Shown here: positions 9,563 to 19,123 of the stretch, in pieces
How the letters are laid out: the number at the start of each line of letters is the position of its first letter
Numbering within the stretch: position 1 is the stretch's first letter
NCBI RefSeq assembly: GCF_004153165.1
Contig: NZ_SEMD01000014.1
Coordinates: 20,544-84,543, forward strand
From: Sporolactobacillus sp. THM7-4
GTDB taxonomy: Bacteria; Bacillota; Bacilli; Bacillales; Sporolactobacillaceae
Direction: 5' to 3'
Length of the DNA stretch: 64,000 bases
Translations under genes and position numbers: made by a program
The notes under the pieces: generated by a model
The model's database searches: none
What the model was told of the DNA's origin: nothing
What the model saw: only the letters and a program-made list of their open reading frames with translations

Positions 9563-11341
9563 ATGGTCTCGAAAAGCGAAGGAAAAGGCGTCCGTTTTAT
9601 AATGGAAGATACAGAGATTGACAGGATACTGACTCCGGAAGATTTGTCTGAAGAACATTTGATGATCGCGGAGACTACAAAGAGCTTTGTTCAGAAAGAA
9701 GTCGTTCCGGTCGAAGAGCAAATCGAGGGCCTCGATTATGTTCTAACCGTTAATCTGCTTCGAAAAGCCGGAGCACTTGGCCTGCTTGGTGCAGATGTAC
9801 CGGAGGCATTTGGCGGTCTTGGCCTTGATAAGGTGAGTTCCACTTTGATCACGGAATCGCTTGCCAGGGGATCTTCTTTTGCATTATCCGCTTCTGCACA
9901 CTCCGGGATCGGGACCCTTCCGCTTGTTTTTTTCGGCAATAAGCAGCAGAAAGAAAAGTATCTCCCAGGTCTTGCAGATGGCACAAAAATTGCGGCTTAC
10001 TGCCTGACGGAGCCGTCATCCGGATCCGATGCGCTCAGTGCGAAAACAACAGCAAAGCTGTCTGAAGACAAAAAATATTATGTTCTGAACGGGCAGAAAC
10101 AATTTATCACGAATGCAGGATTCGCCGATTTATTTACTGTTTATGCCAAAATTGACGGAAAAGATTTTTCCGCATTTCTCGTCGAACGGACAATGGACGG
10201 TGTCAGTCTGGGACCGGAAGAAAAGAAAATGGGAATTAAAGGATCTTCAACACGGCCACTGATTTTGGAGGATGTAAAGGTTCCTGTCGAAAATCTTCTC
10301 GGTGAGGCAGGCAAAGGGCATGTGATCGCCTTCAATATCTTAAACATCGGCCGCTTCAAACTTGCCGCCGGAGCACTCGGGACCGCGAAAGAAGTGATCA
10401 GGCTTTCTACGAAATATGCCAATGAAAGAAAGCAGTTCAATCTGCCGATTTCTTCGTTCCCACTGATTCTTCAGAAGCTGGCCGACATGAACACGCGTTC
10501 CTACGTTCTGGAAAGCATGGTTTATCGCACGTCGGGGCTGATTGACGATTCATTGAAGAATCTTGACTATAACAGCCCGGATGCAGGATGGATTTCGGCA
10601 AAAGGAATGGCCGAGTATGCGATTGAGTGCTCCATTAATAAAGTATTCGGTTCAGAGACCCTGGATTTTGTAGCTGACGAAGGGGTGCAGATCCATGGCG
10701 GGTATGGGTATACAAAGGAATACCCGATTGAACGCATTTACCGTGATTCAAGAATCAACCGTATCTTCGAAGGGACAAACGAGATTAACCGTCTGGTGAT
10801 CATCAGTGCACTGATGAAGAAAGCAGAAAGAGGAGATCTGCCCTTACTGAGAAAACTGGGCGACCTGGAACCCGAAATTTATGATCTGCTTCAGAAGAGA
10901 AAGAAAGACAGCACTTCAGCAGCTGAAGCTTACCTGGTATCTGCAGCGAAAAAGATCGTGTTATTCGTTCTCGGGCTGTCAATCAGAAAATATGATCGGC
11001 AATTGGAGCAGGAACAGCTGGTGCTGAGCCATCTCAGCGATATGATTATCCAGATTTATGCGATGGAAAGCGTGTATCTTCGTTCAATAAAACGGTATAA
11101 AAAGCTGGGTGAGGGAAAGGCAAAAAACGGACTTGACATGATGAAACTTTATGTTCACGAAGGGTTCGATAAAATCGAGTCCCTCGCTAAAGCGGCGCTG
11201 GCTCATATCGAAGCGGGCGACTCACTGCTTCAGCGGCTTGCTGTTTTGGATAAATTGGCCCGTAAAGTACCGGTCGATTCTATAAAACTGAAAACAAGTA
11301 TCGGAGCACGAGTTGCCGCAGAAGAGGACTATCTCGTTTAA
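9563..11341 (+). CDS. fadE: Acyl-CoA dehydrogenase FadE, copy 1
   Basis: A 592-residue flavoprotein that oxidises acyl-CoA to trans-2-enoyl-CoA and hands electrons to ETF. It shows the FAD/substrate motifs AYCLTEPSSGSDA and KQFITNAGFADLF, and the C-terminal ACAD signature QIHGGYGYTKEYPIERIYRDSR with the following IFEGTNEINR. The extra ~170-residue C-terminal helical domain fits the B. subtilis FadE (YusJ) type of ~594 residues. GGGGGGGATAATAAAAG precedes the ATG; an internal ATG at 9602 is a weaker alternative. Last gene of cluster 1, followed by a terminator. Paralogue at 31403. Confidence 0.93.
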   Translation: MVSKSEGKGVRFIMEDTEIDRILTPEDLSEEHLMIAETTKSFVQKEVVPVEEQIEGLDYVLTVNLLRKAGALGLLGADVPEAFGGLGLDKVSSTLITESLARGSSFALSASAHSGIGTLPLVFFGNKQQKEKYLPGLADGTKIAAYCLTEPSSGSDALSAKTTAKLSEDKKYYVLNGQKQFITNAGFADLFTVYAKIDGKDFSAFLVERTMDGVSLGPEEKKMGIKGSSTRPLILEDVKVPVENLLGEAGKGHVIAFNILNIGRFKLAAGALGTAKEVIRLSTKYANERKQFNLPISSFPLILQKLADMNTRSYVLESMVYRTSGLIDDSLKNLDYNSPDAGWISAKGMAEYAIECSINKVFGSETLDFVADEGVQIHGGYGYTKEYPIERIYRDSRINRIFEGTNEINRLVIISALMKKAERGDLPLLRKLGDLEPEIYDLLQKRKKDSTSAAEAYLVSAAKKIVLFVLGLSIRKYDRQLEQEQLVLSHLSDMIIQIYAMESVYLRSIKRYKKLGEGKAKNGLDMMKLYVHEGFDKIESLAKAALAHIEAGDSLLQRLAVLDKLARKVPVDSIKLKTSIGARVAAEEDYLV

Positions 11342-11387
11342 GTCCGTAATAAAACCCGCAGGCAGGGTGAAAAGGAGAGAAAGAATC

Positions 11388-11416
11388 ACAAAAAGGGGCT
11401 GAATGGCCCCTTTTTA
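11388..11416 (+). terminator. Terminator of fatty-acid cluster 1
   Basis: AAAAAGGGGC, a six-base loop, then GCCCCTTTTT: a short GC stem with flanking A and T runs, about 50 bases after the fadE stop. Confidence 0.88.
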
Positions 11417-11511
11417 ATTTAAACTGAATTAAGAAGATTAAGGTAAATGTTCGTTTCTTTTCTTTTGACTTTTGGCCGATCAGGAGGACCCAACTGCCGG
11501 ACGAACCATTT

Positions 11512-11540
11512 TGTAAAAATTGCCCGCATAAAGCGGGCAG
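11512..11540 (-). terminator. Terminator of the minus-strand gene at 11554
   Basis: Read on the minus strand, TGCCCGC-TTTAT-GCGGGCA is followed by ATTTTTAC, a compact terminator starting 15 bases after the stop of the LSm-like gene. Confidence 0.85.
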
Positions 11541-11553
11541 CAGACAGGGTCTA

Positions 11554-11919
11554 TTAAATCCAGAAAAACGGAAACAGGAAGGGTGTAAAAAAAGGAAAAC
11601 CGAAAAAGGGAAACGGGAAACGGTAGGGAGCAAAGCGGAAGTAGCCGGGAAAACGACCGAAAAACTGTCTGCTGTCGTCTTCTCTCATCTTTTCATCTTT
11701 TTCTACAACCAGCATCGTAACAGCCTCGTCATCAACACTAAGAATAATGCCTTCAATAATTCTTCCATCTTTCAAGTGACCCATAACATAATAGTTAATG
11801 TGTTTTTTACATAAATCCTTAATATACTTGTGATCATGGTAGTGGCCTGGATTTTCCATCATTGGGTAATCAGGCATATTTCGATTTTCATTAAACGGGT
11901 CAGTTTCTTGATTCATCAT
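11554..11919 (-). CDS. Small hypothetical protein, LSm-like core with Phe/Pro-rich tail
   Basis: A 121-residue protein starting MMNQETDP, with AAAGGAGAGATG just upstream deciding the start against a longer in-frame extension to 12075. The middle part (about 35-75), HINYYVMGHLKDGRIIEGII followed by a DDEAVTMLV strand, looks like a small Sm/LSm-like beta fold. The last 30 residues are almost entirely F, P, R and G with repeated FPFF. Proteins with this layout are common and uncharacterised in Bacillales; an envelope or spore-surface role would be a guess. It has its own terminator. Confidence 0.7.
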   Translation of the reverse strand: MMNQETDPFNENRNMPDYPMMENPGHYHDHKYIKDLCKKHINYYVMGHLKDGRIIEGIILSVDDEAVTMLVVEKDEKMREDDSRQFFGRFPGYFRFAPYRFPFPFFGFPFFTPFLFPFFWI

Positions 11920-12153
11920 GTTTACATCTCTCCTTTGCAAAAACAGGGTATTCACCCATTGAGAAATGTGTGCCTGTGAACTTGATAGAAAGGCATTCAG
12001 TTGATTGGCGTTCGTTCTGACCAGCTGCCCCGTTTCGTTAATTGGGCAAGCCCGTTTTTTAGGGGGAAGATTCACCGAAGATGCCGCATATGTTAGTTAA
12101 GTAACCCAGGTCTACCAGTCTAAAGGACAAACACAAGCCGGAGGGCAGACAAA

Positions 12154-12726
12154 ATGTTTGCAGAACAGGTGATCTATCAATATTTTCTGCTGATCATAAT
12201 GGTGTTGGCACTTAGCCTGGATTCCTTTTCGATCAGTATGGCGATTGGTATGTCAAAACCAACTTATAAGCAAATCATGAAAATCGGACTGGTTATCGGC
12301 CTGTTCCATACGATCATGCCTTTACTCGGAATGATTATCGGGGGATTTCTGTCTGAGCACTTCAGGAGTATAGCCGCTCTTTCCGGAGGTGTTCTTCTGA
12401 TTCTTATGGGCCTGCAGATGATTATTGATTTTTACAAAAAAAGAAATGAACGATTCATAACAATAAAGCCCACGGGTGCAGGTCTGCTGTTTTTAGCCTT
12501 CAGCCTCAGTCTCGACAGTTTTTCGGTTGGCCTCGGTCTCGGGGTTTACAAAGCAAATATTGCGGCCACCATCGCGATTTTTGGAGTCGTCAATATGATT
12601 TTGCCCTGGTCAGGTCTTTTGCTGGGGAAAAGAATACATAAATTTTTTGGCTTATACGGAGAATTGATCGGAGGATTGATTCTTTTAATCATTGGCCTGC
12701 AGATGCTTCTTCATCTTCCCGTTTAA
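12154..12726 (+). CDS. mntP: Manganese efflux pump MntP
   Basis: A 190-residue protein with six membrane segments built from two homologous halves, each carrying the acidic signature LSLDSFS (about residues 22 and 115), which is diagnostic of the MntP/DUF204 family of Mn2+ exporters. Length matches the family (~185-190). GCCGGAGGGCAG precedes the ATG. No yybP-ykoY manganese riboswitch is evident in the 78 bases between this gene and its divergent neighbour's frame. Single gene with no clear partner. Confidence 0.88.
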   Translation: MFAEQVIYQYFLLIIMVLALSLDSFSISMAIGMSKPTYKQIMKIGLVIGLFHTIMPLLGMIIGGFLSEHFRSIAALSGGVLLILMGLQMIIDFYKKRNERFITIKPTGAGLLFLAFSLSLDSFSVGLGLGVYKANIAATIAIFGVVNMILPWSGLLLGKRIHKFFGLYGELIGGLILLIIGLQMLLHLPV

Positions 12727-12975
12727 AGCCTGGAACACTTTTTCTCATTCTGCAAAATACCGGTGTTTCGTGCTGCTCCTCTGATCGTTATGACTTTAGT
12801 CAGCTTAAGTGGACGTGGTCGGATCTGATCTTCCTTTTCGAATGATTTTATACCAGAAAACACCTGAATATATATTGACCTCCCATGAATTAGATTTTTT
12901 TCATTAAAATGACTCAAAATAAGAATGGACAGGTTCACCAGTAGGACGACAGTAAACGGATACGGGGGTATTGGT

Positions 12976-14553
12976 TTGGAAAAGCGGGCTCATGTAAATT
13001 ATTTACATAAATGGCAGACTTATTTAATGATCATGATCGGTGTATTGTTAATTATCGGATTCATCCTGTTTCAAAAAGAGATAACTCGAAAAAAACCTGT
13101 GGTTATTCAGAAGCCGACCTATCGAGCAGTCTATCATTTCACTGTTCCCGATAAATGGAAAAACGATCCCCAGAAGCCAATATATTTTAATGGGCGATAT
13201 CATTACTATTATCTATACAATCGTGATTACCCGAATGGAAGCGGCACGGAGTGGAGACAGGTGACGTCTGAGGATTTAGTGAGCTGGAAAGACGAAGGAG
13301 TAGCCATTCCTAAATTTACCAACAAGAATGGTGATATATGGTCAGGATCAGTTGTTATCGATGAAAAGAACACGGCGGGCTTTGGAAAGAACGCTCTGAT
13401 CGCGGTCGTGACTCAGCAGGCGGCTGAAAAAGGCATGCAGGAACAATATCTTTGGTACAGCACGGACAAAGGAAGAACGTTTAAATCGTACAGCAACCGT
13501 CCTGTTTTACCAAACCCGGGTTCAAAAGACTTTAGAGATCCTAAAGTTATCTGGGATTCTCATGCCAGTAAATGGGTGATGCTCCTCGCGGAGGGGACGA
13601 GGATTGGGTTTTATGAGTCCTTTAATTTAAAGGACTGGCACGATACAGGCGGTTTCTTTACCCAAAATATTGGAATTGTCGAATGTCCGGACCTTTATCG
13701 GATGCGGGCGAATGATGGGACATTTAAGTGGATTCTGGGTGCCAGTGCGAACGGCAAATCTGCCGGTAAACCGAATACTTATGCCTACTGGACAGGCAAT
13801 TATGATGGAAAAGCATTTGTTCCCGATCAGACTGAACCGCAATGGCTGGATTATGGATTTGACTGGTACGCGGGTGTAACGTTTGAAGATGGAAGAAGCA
13901 GCGATAAATTCAGTAAACGCTATGCATTTGCCTGGATGAACAATTGGGATTATCCGAATCAAACGCCGACTTTAAAAGAAGGGTACAATGGAATGGATTC
14001 TGTCGTCCGTCAGATCACTTTGAAAAAACAGACGGATCAGACGTTCAGTTTGATCTCGAAGCCCATTAAAGCGTTAAATAAATGGACAACGCCGGCTGCG
14101 CATTTCAAAAGAATCAAGGTAACAGGATCCAGACCACTGAACATTAAAGACGACGCCTGTCAGCTGGACACCGATATAAAGTGGTCGGACGTAAAAAACG
14201 TTGGTTTGAGACTTCGGGAATCATCAGACAAAACACGCCACATCGATGCCGGAATTAATGTTGAGGGTCGCTATTCATATGTCAACAGGGGATTTACGGG
14301 GCAGCCTGATCCGGGTAAAAGGTATATTGAAAGCAGAGCCCCGTTCAATCCGCTTAATAAAAAGGTTCATCTGAAAATCCTGGTTGATAAAACCAGCATT
14401 GAAATGTTTGTCGATGATGGACGGATTGTCTACTCAAGTGAAGTCTTTCCACATTTAAATGATCAAGGCATCTCGCTTTTTTCAGAAGGCGGAACATCTA
14501 TTTTTGAAAATGTTGTGATTAAACACTTTCGCCCGATTCATCGGGACTCATGA
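12976..14553 (+). CDS. GH32 fructan/sucrose hydrolase, membrane-anchored or secreted
   Basis: A glycoside hydrolase family 32 enzyme of about 525 residues, cleaving beta-fructosides such as levan, inulin or sucrose. Visible signatures are WKNDPQKPIYFNGRYHYYY (the nucleophile Asp motif, WMNDPNG in the family), FRDPKV (transition-state stabiliser RDP) and ECPDLYRM (acid/base Glu). A C-terminal beta-sandwich with KTSIEMFVDDGR is also present. A single hydrophobic segment near the N-terminus is a signal anchor or uncleaved signal. I favour a TTG start at 12976, with CGGGGG seven bases upstream; an ATG at 12925 is in frame but lacks a site. No sugar transporter is adjacent. Confidence 0.87.
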   Translation: MEKRAHVNYLHKWQTYLMIMIGVLLIIGFILFQKEITRKKPVVIQKPTYRAVYHFTVPDKWKNDPQKPIYFNGRYHYYYLYNRDYPNGSGTEWRQVTSEDLVSWKDEGVAIPKFTNKNGDIWSGSVVIDEKNTAGFGKNALIAVVTQQAAEKGMQEQYLWYSTDKGRTFKSYSNRPVLPNPGSKDFRDPKVIWDSHASKWVMLLAEGTRIGFYESFNLKDWHDTGGFFTQNIGIVECPDLYRMRANDGTFKWILGASANGKSAGKPNTYAYWTGNYDGKAFVPDQTEPQWLDYGFDWYAGVTFEDGRSSDKFSKRYAFAWMNNWDYPNQTPTLKEGYNGMDSVVRQITLKKQTDQTFSLISKPIKALNKWTTPAAHFKRIKVTGSRPLNIKDDACQLDTDIKWSDVKNVGLRLRESSDKTRHIDAGINVEGRYSYVNRGFTGQPDPGKRYIESRAPFNPLNKKVHLKILVDKTSIEMFVDDGRIVYSSEVFPHLNDQGISLFSEGGTSIFENVVIKHFRPIHRDS

Positions 14554-14690
14554 ACCTATATTAAAGCTCAATGTTTTTTCCTGAACGCAAAAACTTGTTA
14601 TCAAATTAACGATTCACTCATATATATTTAAGTGCCGGGCAGTCCGTACGGAATGTTCGATTAATGACTGGTGATAGCGAGGGATGATCC

Positions 14691-16571
14691 GTGCTGCAGC
14701 AGGTCGAACATGAAATCAATCGTATTGTACGCGTGTTATATAAGGATCAGTCAGTGGACGGTTCCTGGAAACATCCGTTTGAAACGGGGATTGTTACGGA
14801 TTGCTATATGATTATTCTGCTTCGGGTATTGGAATGGCAAGACGAGCCTTTGATCCAGTCACTGGCTCATCGGATCATAAAGAAACAGGAACGAAACGGT
14901 TCGTGGAAGCTGTTTCCCGATGAATCGGGCGGAAATGTTTCAGCAACCGCAGAGGCCTATTCTGCACTCCTTTATTCCGGTTATCGGACAAAGAACGACC
15001 CGGATATTCAAGCTGCAAAACGATTTATTTTGTCAAAAGGCGGTCTTGATAAAACCAGTACCTTCACGAAAACCATGTTCGCGATAACCGGACAGTATCC
15101 ATGGTCCGAACTTTTCCAATTGCCTGTTGAAATCATCCTTCTTCCTGTTTCTTTTCCTGTTCATTTTTTTGATTTAGCCGTCTTTACACGGGCGAATCTT
15201 GCACCTGTCCTGATTCTTTCGGATGCTCAGTATAGCGTTAAAACAAATGGGACGCCGGACTTGTCCGATTTACATCAAAGCAGGGATTCCGGGGTTCACT
15301 TTTTAGATTCTGCGCAACGCCAGTCGATTACGGATCTGATTGAACAGGGAATTCAGACGCTTGCAGGTCTTCCGGAAGGAGCTCACTCAAAGGCTTTGCA
15401 GGAGGCCGAACAATACATGATTCAGAGGATTGAACCGGACGGAACACTGGAGAGTTATTTCAGTTCAACCCTTTTAATGATTTTCGCTTTAATGAGCAGG
15501 GGTTATTCAAAAAGGCATCCAATAATCCTGAAGGCCGTTCAGGGGATCCTCTCAATGATCTGCCGGATTGACGGTAACGCACATGTTCAATATACAACGG
15601 CGACCGTCTGGAATACAGCACTGATCAGTTCAGCACTCCAGAAAGCGGGGATAGCGCATTCTTCGCCGGTGATCAGGAAAGCGAATCACTATATTCTTTC
15701 CCGACAGCACATAAAATATGGAGACTGGGCGATCCGTAATCCGGTCTCGCAGCCGGGCGGATGGGGATTTTCGAATATAAATACGATCAATCCGGATGTC
15801 GACGATACAGCTTATGCCCTGCGTGCGATCCAATTTGCGGCCAGAGAAAATCAACCCTTTCGTCACGCCTGGGATCGGGGAGTAAAATGGCTGATCTCTA
15901 TGCAAAATGATGATGGAGGGTGGCCATCCTTCGAGAGAAACGTCGATAAAGAATTTATTACCTGGCTGCCGATTGAAGGGGCAGAGGATCTTCTGATTGA
16001 CCCTTCGACTCCTGATTTAACCGGCAGGACATTGAACTTTTTCGGATCGTCGACCGTCCTGGATAAACAGTACCCGATGATTCGCCGCGGGATTGAATGG
16101 CTGATCAATCACCAGGAAAAAAACGGTTCCTGGCAAGGGCGCTGGGGCATTTGTTATATTTATGGCACATGGGCGGCTGTAACAGGGCTGATCGCAACAG
16201 GTCTTGAGCCGGAACATCCCGCCATCCGGAAAGCCGTAAAATGGCTGACTGGCATCCAGAATTCGGACGGTGGATGGGGAGAATCATGTAAAAGCGATAT
16301 CGAAAAAAGATATGTTCCGCTGAAAATAAGTACACGGGCACAGACGGCGTGGGCATTGGACGCTCTGATCGCAGCATCTCCATCTATAACACCCGAAATG
16401 GAACACGGCATTGAATTCCTGGTGAATGAACGGGCTCAGCCAGACGGGGCGGAAAGCTATCCGACAGGAAGAGGAATGGCTGGAGCTTTTTATATGCACT
16501 ACCATAGTTATACCTGGATCTGGCCCTTGATTGCGCTGTCTCATTTCAGGACAAAGTTTGCCGGCAGCTAA
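14691..16571 (+). CDS. sqhC: Squalene-hopene / sporulenol-type terpene cyclase
   Basis: A 626-residue class II terpene cyclase with multiple QW motifs (for example QNDDGGW, QEKNGSW, QNSDGGWGESC). The catalytic acid motif is in NPDVDDTAYA (DxDD), after GGWGFSNINT. The length and the GRWGICYIYGTWAAVTG and ESCKSDIEKRYVPL stretches most closely recall B. subtilis SqhC, which cyclises tetraprenyl-beta-curcumene to sporulenol in spores; a hopene-forming activity is the alternative. The start is GTG at 14691 with GAGGGATG upstream. The gene is alone; no prenyl synthase lies next to it. Confidence 0.9.
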   Translation: MLQQVEHEINRIVRVLYKDQSVDGSWKHPFETGIVTDCYMIILLRVLEWQDEPLIQSLAHRIIKKQERNGSWKLFPDESGGNVSATAEAYSALLYSGYRTKNDPDIQAAKRFILSKGGLDKTSTFTKTMFAITGQYPWSELFQLPVEIILLPVSFPVHFFDLAVFTRANLAPVLILSDAQYSVKTNGTPDLSDLHQSRDSGVHFLDSAQRQSITDLIEQGIQTLAGLPEGAHSKALQEAEQYMIQRIEPDGTLESYFSSTLLMIFALMSRGYSKRHPIILKAVQGILSMICRIDGNAHVQYTTATVWNTALISSALQKAGIAHSSPVIRKANHYILSRQHIKYGDWAIRNPVSQPGGWGFSNINTINPDVDDTAYALRAIQFAARENQPFRHAWDRGVKWLISMQNDDGGWPSFERNVDKEFITWLPIEGAEDLLIDPSTPDLTGRTLNFFGSSTVLDKQYPMIRRGIEWLINHQEKNGSWQGRWGICYIYGTWAAVTGLIATGLEPEHPAIRKAVKWLTGIQNSDGGWGESCKSDIEKRYVPLKISTRAQTAWALDALIAASPSITPEMEHGIEFLVNERAQPDGAESYPTGRGMAGAFYMHYHSYTWIWPLIALSHFRTKFAGS

Positions 16572-16613
16572 AAAGGACCATTCTTTCAACGGGTCGTGCG
16601 AAAAGGATCGAGC

Positions 16614-16730
16614 GATCGCCCTGATGAAACGTACGAAAGTCAACTCGATGATGATCAGAGAGTAAAGCAGGTTGAGGCTGCCAAAAGCTATCTGCTTAAC
16701 CACTGGGATCGGCTCTTCAACTGGCGATAG
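16614..16730 (+). pseudogene. Short orphan coding remnant, possibly a transposase tail
   Basis: A 38-codon stretch ending NHWDRLFNWR before a stop has clear coding character (DDDQRVKQVEAAKSYLL) but no start or ribosome site. It reminds me of the extreme C-terminus of ISLre2/UPF0236-type transposases, though I cannot confirm that. It lies in a decayed gap between the cyclase and a PAP2 remnant. Confidence 0.25.
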
Positions 16731-16980
16731 ATCGTTAAGGACAACGTATGGGTATACCGCTTGTTTATTCGTGCTTTCGGTTGGAAAAGCCTGGTTTCGC
16801 GTGCTTTGTTCATTCACTGTTGTGCTTGTTTGCTTACTGGTTGCGCTTAGCAGGGTGTACTTTAATCTCCAGCTCCCTCATGCGATTATCGCTCGGTTTG
16901 TTTTTGGCGGTGCCTGGCTTATTTCAAATATCATTTTGCTTGAAATCTGCAAGATTCTCGAGGGCGAGGCTGAAACCTGA
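16672..16980 (+). pseudogene. Degenerate PAP2-type phosphatase C-terminal half
   Basis: The stretch from about 16738, YGYTACLFVLSVGKAW followed by LLVALSRVYFNLQLP and FVFGGAWL, follows the last two membrane helices of PAP2 phosphatases, where the family has SRxYLGVHxPSDVLAG and then GGAWL. The catalytic His of GVH is Gln here and the following Asp is missing. The N-terminal half with the KxxxxxxRP and PSGH motifs is absent. I read it as a decayed remnant, not an active enzyme. Confidence 0.4.
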
Positions 16981-17040
16981 AGAAGAGAAAGGAAATGGAT
17001 TGAGTTCATTTCATAAACAATCAGTCGCGAGTTTCGTAAT

Positions 17041-17077
17041 AAAAACCGGAGTAGAAAGTTACAACTTCCTGCTCCGA
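17041..17077 (-). terminator. Terminator of the minus-strand glucosaminidase gene
   Basis: On the minus strand CGGAGCAGGAAGTT pairs with AACTTTCTACTCCGG across a tiny loop and is followed by TTTTTATT. It lies about 70 bases beyond the stop at 17147. Confidence 0.75.
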
Positions 17078-17146
17078 TTTGAGCATTTTCAGGAGGGAAT
17101 TTTACTCGCTTGATAAAAGAAATCAGGGCAGTGACTCTAACAAATC

Positions 17147-18451
17147 TTAACGCAAATAGCCGACCACGACGCCTTTATTTGTTACTTGATACGGGTTCTT
17201 TGCTGAGCTATAGATCCTGCGGACTTTTACCGTCGTGAGTCGCGTTTTTAACGGCGCGCGGGACGAAGAGGAGGCATAGAGAACCCCATTTGTCCTGATC
17301 GTTGAACCGACCGTGACAGAGGATGAACGAGTCGCAGGTGTGGCACTTGTTCCTGTCGTCTTTTTAGTGCTTTCCGTTGCCCTTAAATAGCCGACCACGA
17401 CGCCTTTATTTGTCACTTGATACGGGTTCTTTGCTGAGCTATAGATCTTGCTGACTTTTACCGCTGTGAGTCGTGTTTTTAACGGTGCGCGGGACGAAGA
17501 GGAGGCATAGAGAACCCCATTTGTCCTGATCGTTGAACCGACTGTGACAGCGGATGAACGAGTCATTGGTGCGGCACTTGTTGAGTGACTTTTTTTAGCC
17601 AATGAACTGTTTGAACTCTTCAAGTTGTCAGAAGCCGCATTGTCGAACTGTGTCAAATTATATTGCGAGATCAGCTGATCCAACTTGCTTGCATAAGTTG
17701 TATCTGATGAATAGGTTCCCTGGAGGGCAGCGGTAGCATTTAAATAGGTGCTCGCATTCGATTTCCATACTTTGGAATAATATGTATGATTCCAGGAAAC
17801 CCCGTTTTTTAACAGATTCGCATAATCCTGGAGGGAAGCGGCAGTCGACGGGTATTTACGGAAGTCGGCGGTCACCTGAACGAAATGGCCTGTTCCATCG
17901 TCTTCATAGGTCTTCATCGCCACATATTGACCGTTATAGGACCCTTTAATCCCAAATAAATTATTGGCTTCTTTTGTAAGGCCGCTTTGCCCGGATGCGC
18001 TTTCCAGAATGGCCTGCGCAATCATAACCGATGCATAAAGATCATTCGCTTTTGCAATGGACCGCGCTTCATCACCAATTTGATGGATAAACACCAGCGT
18101 CCCTTCGATCGTTGCTGACTTTCCGGTCGTAATCTGAACCGTCGCATAATTTGCCGGCGTCGACTGGGCAGTCTGGATATTAGCCTGCTCTGCCGTAGAC
18201 GAGCTGACTGTTTTCGCATTTCCTCCGACATTATTTGTTACGGCGTTTGGCTTAGAAGGATCCTGATTGCTTTGCGTGGCAACCGCTGCCTGAGTACTCG
18301 TGGTCGTCACTTGATTGGCCGCTTGTGTACTCGAACTTGCCAGCGCTTCTTGAATTCCAGGAACAGACAGGGTTGACAGTGTTGTGAGAACGAGAAAAGA
18401 TTTTCCCCAGTGGCTGAATGTTATTCTTATTTTATTTTTATTCTTTTTCAT
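17147..18451 (-). CDS. Secreted N-acetylglucosaminidase with two C-terminal wall-binding-like repeats
   Basis: A 434-residue exported cell-wall hydrolase. It has a Lys-rich N-terminus plus hydrophobic core ending near ALAS (signal peptide, ~40 residues), then a Ser/Thr/Gln-rich linker. A glucosaminidase domain (about 125-275) carries the catalytic Glu in AQAILESASGQSGL followed by NNLFGIKG. Two near-identical C-terminal repeats of about 58 residues, each opening VTVGSTIRTNGVLYASSSS, have a 77-codon period. The DNA of the two repeats is almost identical, so the duplication is recent or homogenised. GGAGAGGCG precedes the ATG. Likely autolysin; the repeats probably bind the wall, inferred from position. 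Confidence 0.85.
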   Translation of the reverse strand: MKKNKNKIRITFSHWGKSFLVLTTLSTLSVPGIQEALASSSTQAANQVTTTSTQAAVATQSNQDPSKPNAVTNNVGGNAKTVSSSTAEQANIQTAQSTPANYATVQITTGKSATIEGTLVFIHQIGDEARSIAKANDLYASVMIAQAILESASGQSGLTKEANNLFGIKGSYNGQYVAMKTYEDDGTGHFVQVTADFRKYPSTAASLQDYANLLKNGVSWNHTYYSKVWKSNASTYLNATAALQGTYSSDTTYASKLDQLISQYNLTQFDNAASDNLKSSNSSLAKKSHSTSAAPMTRSSAVTVGSTIRTNGVLYASSSSRAPLKTRLTAVKVSKIYSSAKNPYQVTNKGVVVGYLRATESTKKTTGTSATPATRSSSVTVGSTIRTNGVLYASSSSRAPLKTRLTTVKVRRIYSSAKNPYQVTNKGVVVGYLR

Positions 18452-18745
18452 GTGTTTCGCCTCTCCTTTAATTCCTCCTGAACGTTATAAATTCTATCAC
18501 GAATACCATTCGACAAAATATGGATTCAACGAACGTAATCGTCTTTTAGTGAAAACGTAACTTAAAAAAAATAAGTCAAATAATTTACCAATTAATGCCA
18601 ATAGAGTGATAACTCAGAATAGTATTTAACTCATCATAAACTGGCAGAATGAAAGTTTATCAAATGATTCATATTTAACGAATCGGGTATACATGATTAG
18701 TGCGGGTTACACTCAAATACATACGATAGGAGTTGAGCCTGATAC

Positions 18746-19105
18746 ATGAATATTACCAACAAAATTGTTGACGAAACTCAGCAATGCCTGGACTGCATGA
18801 AAGCTTGCAACGATTGCTATGATGTATGCCTTAAATCAAAAGATGTCAACATGGTGGCGCCATGTATTCGTCTTGACCGGGAATGTGCCGAAATTTGTGC
18901 GTTTACGGCCGGAGCGATTCAGCGAAATAGCCCATTTGTGAACGAGGTATGTAAACTATGTGCTGAAATTTGCGAGGAATGTGGAAAAGAATGTGCAAAA
19001 CATGCCGAATCTCACTGCAGGGAGTGCTCTGATGCCTGCTTTAAATGTGCAGAAGCCTGCTATAAGATGACTGAAGAAACCTGCTCAAAAAAAATACTAA
19101 AGTGA
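18746..19105 (+). CDS. Four-helix-bundle Cys-rich copper storage-like protein (DUF326)
   Basis: A 119-residue protein with about 18 cysteines arranged as helical CxxC/CxxxC patterns (CLDCMKACNDCYDVC, CKLCAEICEECGKEC, CRECSDACFKCAEAC). This matches DUF326/Csp proteins, which line a four-helix bundle with Cys to store many Cu(I) ions. No signal peptide, so a cytosolic type is likely. ATAGGAGTTGAG precedes the start. It opens a short metal-related run (small protein, DUF1541 lipoprotein, DUF302 protein). Copper binding is from the family, not shown here. Confidence 0.82.
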   Translation: MNITNKIVDETQQCLDCMKACNDCYDVCLKSKDVNMVAPCIRLDRECAEICAFTAGAIQRNSPFVNEVCKLCAEICEECGKECAKHAESHCRECSDACFKCAEACYKMTEETCSKKILK

Positions 19106-19123
19106 AATGAGCAGGTGATACCT

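Noticed and set aside
12154-12726. yybP-ykoY manganese riboswitch in front of mntP
   Set aside because: The upstream gap is short and lacks the conserved loops.
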